A stretch of DNA of 64,000 nucleotides, taken from positions 12,914,001-12,978,000 of the forward strand of contig NC_061453.1 in NCBI RefSeq assembly GCF_022581195.2, in the 5' to 3' direction. Below, piece by piece: positions 11,375 to 23,005 of this stretch. Source of the DNA: Helicoverpa zea (Eukaryota; Arthropoda; Insecta; Lepidoptera; Noctuidae). The position numbers and the translations under genes are program-made. Each line of letters opens with the position of its first letter. The stretch's first letter is position 1. The notes beneath the pieces were generated by a model that was given only the letters and a program-made list of their open reading frames with translations, had not been told where the DNA came from and ran no database searches.

Positions 11375-13479
11375 TTAATTCAATGGTACCCAAGGGGAGT
11401 AACTAACATTGTTGGCTTAGAGAATGTAAATATGTAAATATTTTAGCTCAAACTGAGGTGGTGTAGCCGAAATTATAGGAGTTTTGTTTGAGTATTGGTT
11501 ACCGAATGGTGTTGCACTTTGGTTGTTTGATTTGAAAGGGGATATGTGCGTACATACAATTGTACGTTCCTATAGGAATTCTTAATAATGATAAAAAAAA
11601 ACATTGACGTTTATAGATTTACTGTTCAGATGCACTGCTGGAGCTCGCCCCCTTTTGAATAAGAATTGCTAAAATTGATAGTCGATGATGTAAAAATTAA
11701 TTTGTATATACGTATTTTAATGTTCCATTCAATTTATTTGTAACCAGTTGCCAAAAAGGTTGGCCTTGAACTACATAACCTAAGGAATTAACAGAGTTAG
11801 CAGTAAATATAAAATTAGTAGTATCGATGTTTAGGCACTAGCAAATTACACAAAACAATAGTTACAGGATCTTAAACACACATTGTCCAAAAAATCATTC
11901 TCACCTCTTAATACACAAGAGGCTATATTTAGTACGACAGACCTAATGTACCTACACTCGTACACTCGGCAACAAAATCTTTCCCCCGATCCATACGATA
12001 TTTCGGTCCCTCGTCTAGACGAGACGGACAAGTGACATTTTGACGTCACGTCACATCACAGATTGTTTTTCCCGATAGAACTTCTGTCAAGGATAAGTAG
12101 TATTGTTCGAGATTATATATTATATTTTTAGGATTATATAGACGGCATGTTAGGGGATTGCTGTCTGACTGTCGTGGTTGTGTTTTGTTTTTTTTTTTTT
12201 GTGGTTGATTGAAATTGGTAGCTGTGTTCTGTGTAGGTATTTGGTGAGTGATATTGACAGATACTGGTAAAGAAAAAAATCAGGGATAGTTACGATTCTG
12301 GGGTCGTAGGAGTAAATTTTACTAAGAAGAAATATAAATGTTGTGGGTGTCACAATTTGATCTCGATATCACGTTTACCTCATTTCATGAGCGTGGCTAT
12401 CTTACATTACAGATTGATTATTGTCTAAATGATTACTTTTAAATTAATTATTTCGGTTTTTTAAAGTTCTTTTTTAATATTATTGTACTGGAGATATGCT
12501 AATATGTACTTACAATACAATTACTTAAAAATGTGATAAAATAATGAAAATGTATGGAAACATACATAATAAACCATGTCTTCCAAAAATCACCGAATGA
12601 ATTTCCACGAAATGGAGCTGTCTTAAAAGCAAACCCATTTTACACTGAATAAAAAATAAACTGGCCATTCAGAGATTTTTCTCACAAAGACATCTTAAGA
12701 AACCTTGGCACAATGCTAAGTTATGAAATTCCTCTATTTAAAGCTAACGTTTCTATTATTTACCGTGGGCCGTTATCTTTTGAATTAACTCGGGGACCCA
12801 TTTTCTTTGGCCCGAAGTGGACTTTATCAGCACCGAATTTAAGTAAATTTGTTATTTCATGAGAAATTGCTTCTTTGATTTCGTAAAGTTTGTTTATGGT
12901 TTTCAAGTTTAATGTTTAAATGGTTTTTGAAGCTAGAAATAGCAGGTAAATAATAGAGGTAATATTAGGTACAATATTACACTGACTTAAATTTTGTTGA
13001 ATTATTCCCAAACCTTGTGCGATCTGCCAATTACCTCTTGTGATCTTAAATTAATCTAGCACAGTTCGTGACAACTCATGTTATCAATGATAAATTCCTA
13101 ATAAGTATTAGATAGTAAGTAACTTAAAACAATAAAAACTCTTCTTCTAAGGCTATGGCTTTAGGATAATGGCAAATACACATATTAGGCATATAGACAC
13201 ACTGATCTAATTTCAACTCAAAACTTACAATAGATACTATGTATGTCTGATACACACCTACTATAATATAAACTAATTTAATATAGCATACTACATTATC
13301 AGCATTGTATTGTTAGCTATGTGTGTTTAGCCTTGTAGGCTGAATATACATAGACGTACGTATATTGATCTTACTGTAATGTTCATGTCTATTTTGGGTT
13401 ATTAATTTTTGATAACGGAAATCTACGATGTTTCTTGAAAAAGAGAAATAAGTAAATGTAACCACATACATATTTGGTA
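11375..13479. other. Mostly featureless; one unidentified open segment
   Basis: AT-rich. On the minus strand 12760-12915 is open for 52 codons before a TAA and reads like coding sequence (contains KFGADKVHFGPKKMGPR). It lacks a start codon and a clear splice acceptor, and I do not recognise the peptide. The rest holds nothing I can name. Confidence 0.4.
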
Positions 13480-13617
13480 TTTAAAGTACCAGATCAAAGA
13501 ACATTAAAAAAGAGAATACCTTATTTATTGAATAGTCTGCCGGCAGACATAAGGAGTGAAACAAATACTAATAAGTTTAAGCGCAAATTAAAGTTATGTT
13601 ATTTAGAAATTATTTAA
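13480..13617 (+). pseudogene. LINE ORF2 C-terminal remnant (CR1/Jockey-like)
   Basis: Forty-five codons end in TAA and contain IPYLLNSLPADIRSETN and FKRKLKLCYLE. These are typical of the very C-terminus of non-LTR retrotransposon ORF2, just past the reverse transcriptase. Everything 5' of this is missing, as expected for a 5'-truncated copy. A ~180-bp 3' untranslated region follows, to aataaatacataaataaa near 13798. Confidence 0.65.
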
Positions 13618-13798
13618 GTTTTATGTATTTGCAAGTTACATTATCTACCTATGTCTATATAATATTTAGTTATAAGTTTTGTTATTTTAGATACTCGTTG
13701 ACCCCATAGTCAAACATTTGCAACGGTTTTGTGGGGCTTAGCATATAAGATGATTACTATGTGAAATAAGATAAATAAATACATAAATAAAGCAACCA
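13618..13798 (+). mobile_element. 3' UTR of the same LINE fragment
   Basis: Follows the stop codon at 13617 and ends in an AAATAAATA-type tail. It contains a gaccccatag...gtggggcttagc segment that can pair as a stem. No target duplication was identified. Confidence 0.5.
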
Positions 13799-14049
13799 AT
13801 ATGAAATCCTATTGATACTTTGGACGAGTGTGTACAATTCAAATAATATTTGATCATTTTATTAAATTCGTTATGATTATCAAATGGTCATATTTATAGA
13901 ATTAGAACACTTCTATTTTAATGGCATCAAGCCTGGCACTGATTAATTTTAGGTAACACCAATATTCGTTTAATTCATGTTTTATTTGATTGCTTACCAA
14001 ATAGTTGTATCACACAATTAATATTTTGTTTTAACCAGTAATTAAGGGG

Positions 14050-14057
14050 TATAAAAA
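14050..14057 (+). promoter_or_regulatory. TATA box of a possible host promoter
   Basis: TATAAAAA follows aaggggg-like sequence. About 25-30 bp downstream ggttcggttt could serve as an initiator, and the first ATG, in the context cacaATGg, comes ~97 bp after the box. The spacing suits an insect RNA polymerase II promoter. There is no transcript evidence. Confidence 0.4.
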
Positions 14058-14146
14058 CCGTGTGGACTTTGAGGTTCGGTTTTTATTAAGCTCGATAATT
14101 AGAAAAACAAATACCTACAAGAAATACAATTAAGTCTGATCGCACA

Positions 14147-14171
14147 ATGGCTCAACATGTTATTAAATCCA
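14147..14171 (+). CDS. Possible first coding exon (orphan)
   Basis: ATG in good insect context (CACAATGG) opens the short peptide MAQHVIKS, followed after one more base by a strong splice donor, A|GTAAGATT, at 14171/14172. Short first coding exons under a TATA promoter are common in insect genes. If unspliced, the frame stops after 29 codons. Such an intron would end in phase 1. The only downstream candidate I see in matching phase is 44171-44274. The TIR-bounded element begins 84 bp past the donor. This may be chance; the family is not recognised. Confidence 0.3.
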
Positions 14172-14255
14172 GTAAGATTATTTTTTGTTGCAAAATAAAG
14201 TTGTATTTTATATTAAAAAAAAATACAAATTTATAATGTTTTTCTTGCTCCTGAT

Positions 14256-14400
14256 AGTCCCCAGGCCGGCGAAGAATTTTTTTTTTGATACATATACATT
14301 TAAGACTTTGTGAGTGCCTTCCTTACGATGAGTCCGACAAACTTTTCGAATGCGCAAATTTTGGTGGCGCTGCGTTTTTTAATGCTTGACTCCTGGAATT
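14256..14400 (+). repeat. Left terminal inverted repeat
   Basis: Begins agtccccaggccggcgaa and includes gactttgtgagtgccttcct and cgcaaattttggtg. It pairs with 18395-18539. Sequence before 14256 and after 18539 does not continue the match. Confidence 0.8.
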
Positions 14401-14680
14401 GTCGATATGACGTCACTATGACTCTTCGTACATACCAGTTTCATTTTTTGAGATTCGTTTAATAAGTTAACTAGAAAATGGTGGTCAACTTGTCCGATAA
14501 AGATCGTGCTGCGTTTGAAGTGTCCACTATCCTGAAAATGTCGGTATGACGTCACTACGACTCTTCGTACATACAAGTTTCATTTTTTGAGATTTGTTTA
14601 ATAAAGTTAAGTAGAAAATTGTGGTAAGCTTGTCCGACAAAGATCATGCTGCATATGGAGTGTCCACCGTCCGGAAAATA
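14401..14680 (+). repeat. Two ~139-bp subterminal tandem units
   Basis: Units start near 14401 and 14540. Each carries atgacgtcacta, cgactcttcgtacatac, gtttcattttttgaga, a gtccgaYaaagatcRtgctg block and gtgtccac. They sit just inside the left inverted repeat. The tgacgtcac core is a CRE-like site, so a regulatory role is possible but unproven. Confidence 0.7.
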
Positions 14681-14773
14681 TAGATATATTTTAAGATTTG
14701 GTATAAAGTACTGACAATTGGTGTGAAGTTTGTTAATAGTAAATGTTGCATTTAGAAAGTCGTTTCGAATGAT

Positions 14774-15160
14774 ATATCGGGTGTGTCGTTCACAATCACA
14801 TTAAATCATATCGCATATACTTTATGATATTCTATGGCGAATTTTTGGTGGTTTAACCGCAGGAGTCATTTTTCGTTTTTTTAATCTACAACATCATGTG
14901 TAAAGCAGAGATAAAGTTAGGAGTATCGTATGTTTTGATCTGTTGACAGCTGTCAGTTTTCAAGGGAGAATTTCAGTTGTTTGTAATAACTGACTTTTAT
15001 ATGGTGTTCTAATTTTTGCACATTTTTATTTTTACTTTGTTTGAAAAAATCATTTTTTTATTTTTAGGTATTTTTCTTTTATCTTTGTGTTAATTGACAT
15101 ATATTAACCAGTATATTAACGCATTTCATTTAATGTGATTATGAACGACACACCCGATAT
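14774..15160. mobile_element. Nested 387-bp MITE
   Basis: Inverted ends of 33 bp (14774-14806 and 15128-15160, one mismatch) start atatcgggtgtgtcgtt. There is no coding frame. The sequence on either side continues a repeat unit that is uninterrupted near 16050-16170, so this is an insertion into that unit. The flanks gaatgat and gtatcatt are AT-rich. A TA-type target is likely but not certain. Confidence 0.65.
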
Positions 15161-16442
15161 GTATCATTACTACAGGAGGGATTTATTAACTTGAAAACAC
15201 CTATCGATAAAATAAACTTATATAAGCTCTAGCTTCTGAAATACTAACAATTCGCCGAAGTTTTTATAATATGATGTAGGTAGGTATAACTCATTACTAG
15301 AGATGGGATTTATTTAATTGAAAACATATATCAATAATTATAATAAAAAATAATAATAATAAAAAATTTATATTATTATCTTTATTTTCTCTTCAATTAC
15401 AGTGTTAAGTACATTACAATACAGGTTGCTTTTGTAAGAGAATGGTGTCTGTTTAAGGTTACCCCTGTGTTACAGATCACCATTTATCCTTTTGAATGTT
15501 ATACAGCACATTTTGTAAGGAGAGAGGCAAATAAAAATCCTAAATACAACTATCTCTATTATCATAATGCGTGTATCACAAATAATTTAAAATAAAATAG
15601 GAAAAAGCTAACAAACATAAGTCTCTGCACTTATTATTGCACATAAATATTTAGATATATAACCCAAAACTTAACATATAATTATGATTTCTTCCACTTA
15701 AAAATACACATTATCAAAGAATAATTAATAATAACACACATTTATTAACTTAATATTAAGAGTCACTTTTCTGTGGGAACAATTACATACACAAATATGC
15801 ACATACTACATACGAAGGTGAACTTCTAATTTATAGTAACATTAGTAACTTAATTAATAGTGAAGTCATTTTGAGATCATGTAATTTTCAATTACTTGCA
15901 AGAGTTAAAAATTGGCCTTAAAGACTAGATTAGAATAAATTATAATTATAATTTATATTTATAATATAATTATAATTATAAATTATAATTTTAAATAAAC
16001 TCTAGCTTCTAAACTACTAACAAATTGTCGGAAGTATGTTAACACGAAATGTTTCATTTGGAAAGGTTTTTCAAATAATATATAATTTGTTACTAAAGAA
16101 GTAATGGATTAGCTTGACAGAACCTACCGATAATATAATCTTAGAAAAGCTCTAGCTTTTAAAGTACTAACAATTTGTCGGAGTTATGCTAATACAACCT
16201 TGCGCTTAAAAAGATCTTTTGATTGAAATATGGCTCATAACTTCAAGTGAGATGTAATTCCTTAACACAATGTAAAGTGTCAATAATATCCCTTAGGTCA
16301 GATATGTCTTCCAAAATACGAAGAATCGGTAAGTGGTATGTTAAGATGGAATATAGCGCTTAAAAAAATCTTTCGATTGACATGGTGGGACATTATTCCC
16401 TAACATAGTAAAACCTATCGATAATACGCCTTATTTGGGCTA
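15161..16442 (+). repeat. Degenerate subterminal repeat units
   Basis: Recurring blocks: ctctagcttctgaaatac (near 15228), ctctagcttctaaactac (near 16001) and ctctagcttttaaagtac (near 16150). Each is followed by acaa(t)ttgtcggaagt-like sequence and preceded by acctatcgataa-like sequence. They are diverged relatives of the subterminal units. Between ~15340 and ~15990 lies AT-rich DNA that does not fit the pattern and may be another insertion. Confidence 0.45.
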
Positions 16443-18394
16443 TATATATATTAAATTCATTTATTCAAGTGACCATGACTCATTTTGTTATTAACAATTT
16501 TTACTTAATTACTATGTTAGTAAATTACAAAACAAAGCATCCTAACCTAAGATAACTGCCTGTATCGAATCACCACTGCAGGTCTATCACCGAAGTGGAA
16601 AGTCTGCAGCAGTGATTCATATACAGGCAGTCGAGTCTACTCGCTATACAGCGCACTAAGGTGTTGGGGCTGTCCCGCACACGGCGCACCAGGGACGCGC
16701 ATATTTTCCTCATTGTTGCGTAGAAACAGTCAATGCGAGCTTCAGCAAACATCCCTGATGCGCTGCAGAAGTGAGGCAGCCCCATTAAGACCCAGAACGC
16801 GTTATTATATTGTACTCAAATGGCGCTGTACGATTTCTGAGTAAGATGTGATGCCCACAGGCTGCACGTGTAAAAAGAGGTACAATAAGCAGGGAATAAA
16901 GTTTGCTTCACAGCTACGTTGCAACGAGCAAACCTGCGAGCAATCATGTTAGCTCGAACCGACAGCGCCCTTCTTTCCCTCTCAATATCTAGATCATCTT
17001 TTAAGCTGGAGGTCAATATATGGCCAAGATATTTAAAATTATAGGTCCTCTGCAGAACCGTACCATTCAACCTCACAGGAGGTATTGTTTTCAAGCATCG
17101 ACCACCAGCTTCAAAAACCATGACTACACTTTTCTTCTCATTGTAGACTAATCCGTGATTTTTAACTTAGCCTTCACAGATAGCCAGCAACCTTCTGAGA
17201 CCACAAACCGAGGCACTCAGTAGAGCCATGTCATCGGCATAGCTAATATTATTGTAACTAACTCCGTTAATGTAGCAACCCTCACGCTCTCTACTGAGCG
17301 CCACGATCAGCTCGTTGACATAAAGGTTGAAGAGCGTTGTTGAGCTTATCCCCCCCTAACACCTAACACCGCACTCCAACCCATACGGCTCCGATAGGGC
17401 CCCTGCCCAGCGTACCTGATTGATTTGGCCTCCATACCAGTATTTAACTGTATATATAAAATGAGTCAGGTGGTACTCCTGCCTCCTGTAATTTTCTCCA
17501 TAGAATGCTGTAAGAGACCAGATCAAATGCCTTGGATAGATCAAGGAAGCAAGCGTAGGTTGGAGTTTTTCTCTCCACATAATACCTGACAGCCCACTTC
17601 AAACACAAAATAGCACTTTCTGTTGAAAGTCCAGGCCGAAAGCCGAACTGATTGTCGTGCAAATGGATATACTTATTAAGTTGTTTATTGAGCAGGCTGT
17701 CAAGCACTTTAGCGATTATAGTAGCCAGAGAAATAGGCCTGTAGTTAGTAATATCAGCAATATCCCCTGTTTTATTTTTAAGTATCGGAACTACAATTGT
17801 TTTAGTCATTTGACTAGGAAGGTACCCATGACTTATACAAAAGTTAAAAAGCATTGCTAACACTCTCGGTAAATGTGGACCCGCAAATCTGAGATGCTCA
17901 ATGCTGAGGCCATCGTGCTCTGGTGACTTTCCTCGAGACATTGACCTAATTATACATTTAATGTCATTAACTGTAAAGGTGGTACCCAGGTCACTATGGC
18001 TATCAGCATCCGGCATGGACAAGCTGGGGCCCATCGGTGAAGTTATCCTAAATTGTTCCTTAAAGAGGTCAACAATACGCACAGGGTCACTCTCACCCTG
18101 GACGGATACAGGGAAGCCAGGCTAACAGCCTAACTTAAACGTGTGCTTGCAAAAAGAACGAAAATCACTATTTGAATGGTGCGAGGCCAGAATATCCATT
18201 TTAATCTGTTCTTCATTGGTTTGACACCATTTCAACCTTGATTTGAAGATCCTTCTGGCCTCACGCATATCAAAATAAATGGAACCGTTTAATGGTTTTC
18301 CGAAGTCTTCCCACAGGCGAAACTTCTGCCCAGCATCCCTGTATGCTTCACTGACATGCCAATTCCAACCTGGCACTACTCGCTTTTTCCTATG
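16443..18394 (-). pseudogene. Broken LINE reverse transcriptase (CR1/L2-like)
   Basis: A 5'-truncated, decayed non-LTR ORF2. From its 5' side: a linker with VVPGWNWHVSEAYRDAG (18409-18122 open), a stop, then RT motifs GKSPEHDGLSIEHLRFAG, NYRPISLATIIAKVLDSLL, FGFRPGLSTESAILCLKW and CFLDLSKAFDLVSYSILW. The catalytic YADD follows in a shifted frame near 17230-17250, then FKYLGHILTSSLKDDLDIER and a C-terminal piece to 16570. I see stops at ~18122, ~17356 and ~17166 and at least one frameshift near 17450. The endonuclease is absent. The 3' end is probably the AT-rich tail near 16443. The 5' end lies exactly at the inner edge of the right inverted repeat. CR1/L2 placement is by motif style only. 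Confidence 0.75.
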
Positions 18395-18539
18395 AATTCC
18401 AAGACTCAAGCATTAAAAAACGCAGCGGCACCAAAATTTGCGCATTCGTAAAGTTTGTCGGACTCGTCGTAAGGAAGGCACTCACAAAGTCTTAAATGTA
18501 TACGTATCAAAAATAAATTTGTTCGCCGGCCTGGGGACT
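18395..18539 (-). repeat. Right terminal inverted repeat
   Basis: Inverse copy of 14256-14400. The broken LINE begins at its inner edge, where the left copy instead meets the tandem units. Confidence 0.8.
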
Positions 18540-19583
18540 GAAAGTTCCAAAGAAAATTGTGGTATAATCAATGTAATTTTAATCTATACTTAGGCAAGGC
18601 ATTAAAAATACGTCTTTTCCCCAAAATGGCTATTTAAAACAATCGCTGTGAACCCTCGTCGTAGCCAATGGATGACCTCGTTTTAACACGCTAAATTGAA
18701 CCCTATTGCTTTCGATTTAAGGGAGTTTATCGATAAGTGATTAAGTTTTTAATTGGACACAAGAGTGATGTTTTAGGGGATATGGTTTAAGATACATCGA
18801 TTTTCAATTCTGTTAGGGGAGATCTGGTTGTTAACGTACACTGAGTATACTTCAAATTGTGCGATGACAGACCTTCAGATTTGACATGATTTCCAAATTA
18901 TCTGTATCAATGCTGTATTTTTAATAACTTCGTTTTGATATCGTTAAATCATTTATAAAAATAATGTTTGTAAGCAATAAAACTTGCACGGTTGTATGTC
19001 TATGAATTATGTGTTTTTAATGTTTGTCTACCCCTTCTGATCTGTCTTTTAAGAATTTATAATTAGTTGCTCTTGGGTTCGGTCAAGTTTCTGGGTGAAA
19101 ATGTTTCTTAAATGTATGTTTATAAGTTTCAAGCAAATGCTGTCTTTTTTCAGTTACATTTCCCATACTATTTCACCTTCTTCAAAAAGGATTTGATATT
19201 ATCTTTTGCGGAAAGCAGCCATTTTCTATAACATGCAGGGGTAATTTCATACAAAACCAAATGTTTTGGAACATATTAACAAGTTGGCTTAATATTATAA
19301 TACAAGTGTTTTGAAACTTCTTGCGTAGAAAGACACACAGAAAGTCCATTTGGAACAAGACGAATACAAAATAATATTAGAAAGGTTTCTTTGCTTGAAA
19401 ACGCAGTTTCAGGAACAACTGTACCTTATTTGATAAATTCTTCAGTCTGCCTTGATAAATGGGCTATCCAACACTGAAATACCTTGATTACCACGAAACA
19501 AAAAATGGCTTCATGTATAACCCGTAGATAATTTTTTTAAACACATGACAATATGTATGACAATAGGTATGATTCCGAACGAC
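18540..19583. other. No gene; a faint Helitron-like trace
   Basis: AT-rich sequence. 19430-19500 contains gccttgataaatgggctatc and acactgaaa, a decayed piece of the Helitron-like repeat (minus orientation). Confidence 0.45.
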
Positions 19584-19764
19584 GCTGCAAGCAGCAGTGC
19601 TGCCGCGACATTACTGGTCCCCGTACAATTTCTATTGGCTTATATGAGATTACATTCCGAGCTAGGCAGCAATGTCGCGGCAGCAATGTAGCGGCAGCAC
19701 TGCTGCGCGTCAGTGTCGCCCTGCCGCCGCGACAGACCAGTAGTGACGCGTCTGCCGCCGCAGC
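19584..19764. mobile_element. GC-rich hairpin, MITE-like
   Basis: gctgcaagcagcagtgctgc...actggtc (19584-19619) pairs imperfectly with gaccagtagtgacgcg...ccgcagc (19735-19764). A further inner stem around gcagcaatgtcgcggcagc is visible. CpG density is far above the surroundings. There is no coding evidence. Confidence 0.45.
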
Positions 19765-19849
19765 AAGAGTACCTACTTGAATGTTGACACGTAAATTGAC
19801 AACAAAAGGATGAATTTCTCTGACTCAGACTTCTTCCTCTTCCAACAGT

Positions 19850-19860
19850 ATATATAAAGG
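19850..19860 (+). promoter_or_regulatory. TATA-box-like site
   Basis: agtatatataaagg sits ~30 bp upstream of gacatcttgtcaactc, the spacing of an insect TATA promoter. No ATG follows within ~120 bp, so a gene cannot be assigned. It may be chance in AT-rich DNA. Confidence 0.22.
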
Positions 19861-19864
19861 TTGG

Positions 19865-22826
19865 TCATCAATCGACATCTTGTCAACTCTAAGTAAACAT
19901 TAATAAAATAACACTATAAAGAATCATAACAACACTAAACCTTCTGCTACATTCTTTTTATCACCACTAACGTGCACCCTAGTTATAAGAGCACCTTTCT
20001 TTTGTGGAAACGGGCCAAAGCCATAGGCTCGCTATGGGAACACCCTGTGTTAGTTTAAGCTTGGTCCTGGCACCGCAGTGCTGTGAATGATCTATAGTAA
20101 TTTCGGATCGTATGTGTCTTTGTTTGTTTGTGTTGATGTGTATTTTGAGATATGTCGTGTTTGGGTTCGTGAATGGTAAGGTAATCCGGGGTATAAGCAA
20201 TTGTGAAAGCAAAATTATTGTTTCATTAGCGCTTTTGAGGGCATTCGTGAGGGCTTTTCGTGCAAGTTTCCTGGTGAATATAGGTAAGCTATGTTACTGA
20301 TAATTTTCATGAAAATCGGATAACAATTTTTGGAAGAAAAAATAACAAATTTCTATCATGAAATATCAGAAATTGCTATTACTTTAAGCAGTAAATTACA
20401 ACAGGATTTTACGAAATTAAAGGGATAAATAAAAGTCAAAGAACCAAAGAGATGCGTGCAGACAAAGTCGCGGACCAAGCACTTACTCTCATATAGCTCA
20501 ATTAATTACCACTTCCACAAAACTTCCACACATTAATCCCACACTCTGTCTTCCATAAATTCTTGTAAACAGCCACTTGTATTCAGTCGGGAATACTGTA
20601 ATTACCAACTAATCAATTCCGGCCCAGCCTAGGTAAACACGCCTATGCTAATACGTTACATATACGGGTAATAAGATAGCTCGGATTAAATTGGTCTTCG
20701 TATGTGAATGGAAAAGGTTTTATATAAAAAATAGTTAAAGTTAAGGTCGAAGCATATTAACTACCGTGCTATTGTAAGGATTCGGGCAACAAAAAACAAT
20801 TGTCAATATAATACGATGTCGCGTGAAACTGTGACGTTTGTCGCTCAAAATGTGTCGCATGTAAAAACTTGAGCGTAAGATCCTCTGGTGTGAAAGCTGT
20901 ATTACATTGAGTGTTGCCATCAAGAGCGACAAAAGAACTATCTCAAAATCTACGCATTTTATGCTCTTTTACGCCGCTAATCATAAAACAATAGAAAATC
21001 AATTGTTTTTTCGCGTATTTCTGCGCTTCTACATACAATGGGTTAATTTTTCATAGTACATGTTCAAAATATTTCGTCAAATATTTTACCTACCTACGAA
21101 TACAAAAACCGCTCACATTAACATGTCCATCAGAAGCCCACAAATGGTATCACAAATCAGCAACGTACCGCAGTGTAAACGAGCCTTTACCGATGACGTC
21201 ATCCAGTTACTCAACTATCAACTATATAAGGTGTCGAGTATCAGGCTCGCAAGCCGACCCTTATTCGCAATTAAGTGAGCCAAATTGGCCATACTACCCG
21301 TTCTTAAAGTGACAAAGAGTACTATAATTATTTATAGTAAATACGATGCTGTTTTATGCGAATGACTGTATGTTTGAATATTGTTTAATTATGTACTGTA
21401 ACTTAGACTTCGGAAAGAAGATTTGTATATATAACGTGCTGGACTTGCACTGTCATGCGAAAATCAGCGTTATTACTTTGGCAGTAAAGTGGTTATCTCA
21501 TTGAGTTGTCCAACTGACTATACCAGTAGGTGAGCTCGACATAGATGATAGTCATATATAATTCAAAGGACTATAGATAGGCTAGCAAAGTTTTTCAAGT
21601 ATGTTAGTCACATTTTATATGCATCGATAATCTTAAATATATATATGGTACATATAATGAGACTGGGTGCCTCTTCTTCAGGCCATTAATATGTAACCTT
21701 ACTGAGTTATGACAGTCATCAGTTCTGATTGTGTACTTTTTAAAACTCATTTCTTTAGGTTTTCTAACTCAGTTTCTCTCACAGCAATAACCACTTCATC
21801 AGGATATCACTTATCCCGAACAGAATCACTAACACTTGAGAAACACACTAATTACAAACAATTGTGTTCGCTCCCCATGCCGTGAGCAAAACGTTTCCAA
21901 AGCAAAACCGCTCGTAATTCGCTCTAAACCCGTTTAGCAGGATTTCGGAGGAACATCCTAAATTGAAATCTGCTATGCACTTATCAGACTGCTGTTTGGA
22001 TAATCTGGTGTATTTAGAACACCTTTATAGTGTTCTGTGTTATAAATTAGCTGTTTTCCAGGATTTTGGCTGTGACAAAAGTTTTGTAATTGCCAATGTG
22101 TGTGTGTGTGTTTGTTTCGCACGGTAAATGACTGTAGGTAATGATTAAGACGATATTTTGTTTAGGCGTATGTGGACGGCTACATTCTAATCTATATAAG
22201 AGTTTGCGAATTGCCTAAGAATGCTGGTGCAGACTTAGTTTATTTGTTCAAGAATAACTTTCCTTATTACTGCGTTTTAGAACTTCAATTCATAATTTAC
22301 GACTTAATTTATTCCTTTCAAGACTTCACACTCGTTATAATTATGAATCTGGCAATTAGCCAATTTTTGCACTCGATCATAGCTTCTCAGTACTCAAACT
22401 GTGACAGAACAATTATTTTCAGACAGAAGTATACAAATAAATTGTTAGGATTTCAGATTGTTATCCTAAATTGAATCCGAGTTATCAGCTGGAATGTTGA
22501 ACTTATAATAAATTTCGTTGGCGTTTAAATCACACCAGATTTCGGAAGCATCAGGACGTTTTGGTGCAATTCATTAAATGGACCAATGTGTCTGTATGTG
22601 CTTGATAAATGGCCAAAGGACTGCGTGGCGTATGGTCTTTATGAAAGAAAATAGCGGAATAAACTATGAAAATTCTCTAGCAAGAACATATTGTACGTAA
22701 CTCAAAATTAATATTTCTCTTGATATGTCATCCATGTAATAATAGCAAGTGTGTATATGTGAGTAGATGCTTATAATAAATGATCCTTCTACTCAATTCT
22801 CCTGACATAAAAATGTGTTCTTTCCA
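19865..22826. other. No gene seen
   Basis: About 3 kb without a supported exon. Only a CRE/TATA cluster near 21193-21230 (listed separately) and a short gtgtgtgtgt run near 22099 stand out. Confidence 0.45.
21193..21230 (+). promoter_or_regulatory. CRE plus TATA-like cluster
   Basis: A perfect palindromic tgacgtca site (within gatgacgtcatc) precedes tatataag (21223-21230) by ~20 bp. atcagg lies ~20 bp beyond, closer than the usual 25-30 bp for an initiator. It resembles a CREB-responsive core promoter; no gene downstream is recognised. Confidence 0.25.
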
Positions 22827-23005
22827 TCTATATTAATATTATAAAGACGAAAACTTTGTTTGTGTGTTTGTTTGGTTGGACCGATTTTAAATATTCTTTC
22901 ACCATTAGAAAGCTATATTATCTGCGAATAACATAGGGTATATTATATCCCGGTGCGGGCAGAAGCTCCCACGGGACGCGGGTGAAACCGCGGGAAAACG
23001 GCTAG
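22827..23005 (+). mobile_element. Helitron-like short repeat, complete ends
   Basis: Runs from TCTATATTAATATTATAAAG to ggctag, CTAG at 23002-23005. The preceding base is A and the following base T. The hairpin-forming gcgggtgaaaccgcggg lies just inside the CTAG end. Shorter in the middle than 321-512, it is a related subfamily. Confidence 0.7.

Larger units (their letters stand above)
14256..18539. mobile_element. 4.3-kb TIR-bounded composite element
   Basis: Both ends carry the same 145-bp sequence in inverse orientation (14256-14400 and 18395-18539). I count 9 mismatches and no indel, about 94% identity. Inside, left to right, are two ~139-bp tandem units, a nested 387-bp MITE, further degenerate units to ~16440, and a broken LINE reverse transcriptase on the minus strand that abuts the right repeat. 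No transposase frame is visible, so it is non-autonomous or decayed. No clear target duplication was found; ctga lies at 14251-14254 and 18538-18541 but does not fit symmetric ends. A LINE inserted into a long-TIR DNA element is the simplest reading. Confidence 0.65.

Noticed and set aside
14251..18541. ctga as the target duplication of the TIR element
   Set aside because: Present on both sides but its position would make the two inverted ends unequal; four bases can match by chance.
22172..22474. 100-codon open frame on the plus strand
   Set aside because: Begins with GTG, product is hydrophobic low-information sequence, no splice or promoter context.
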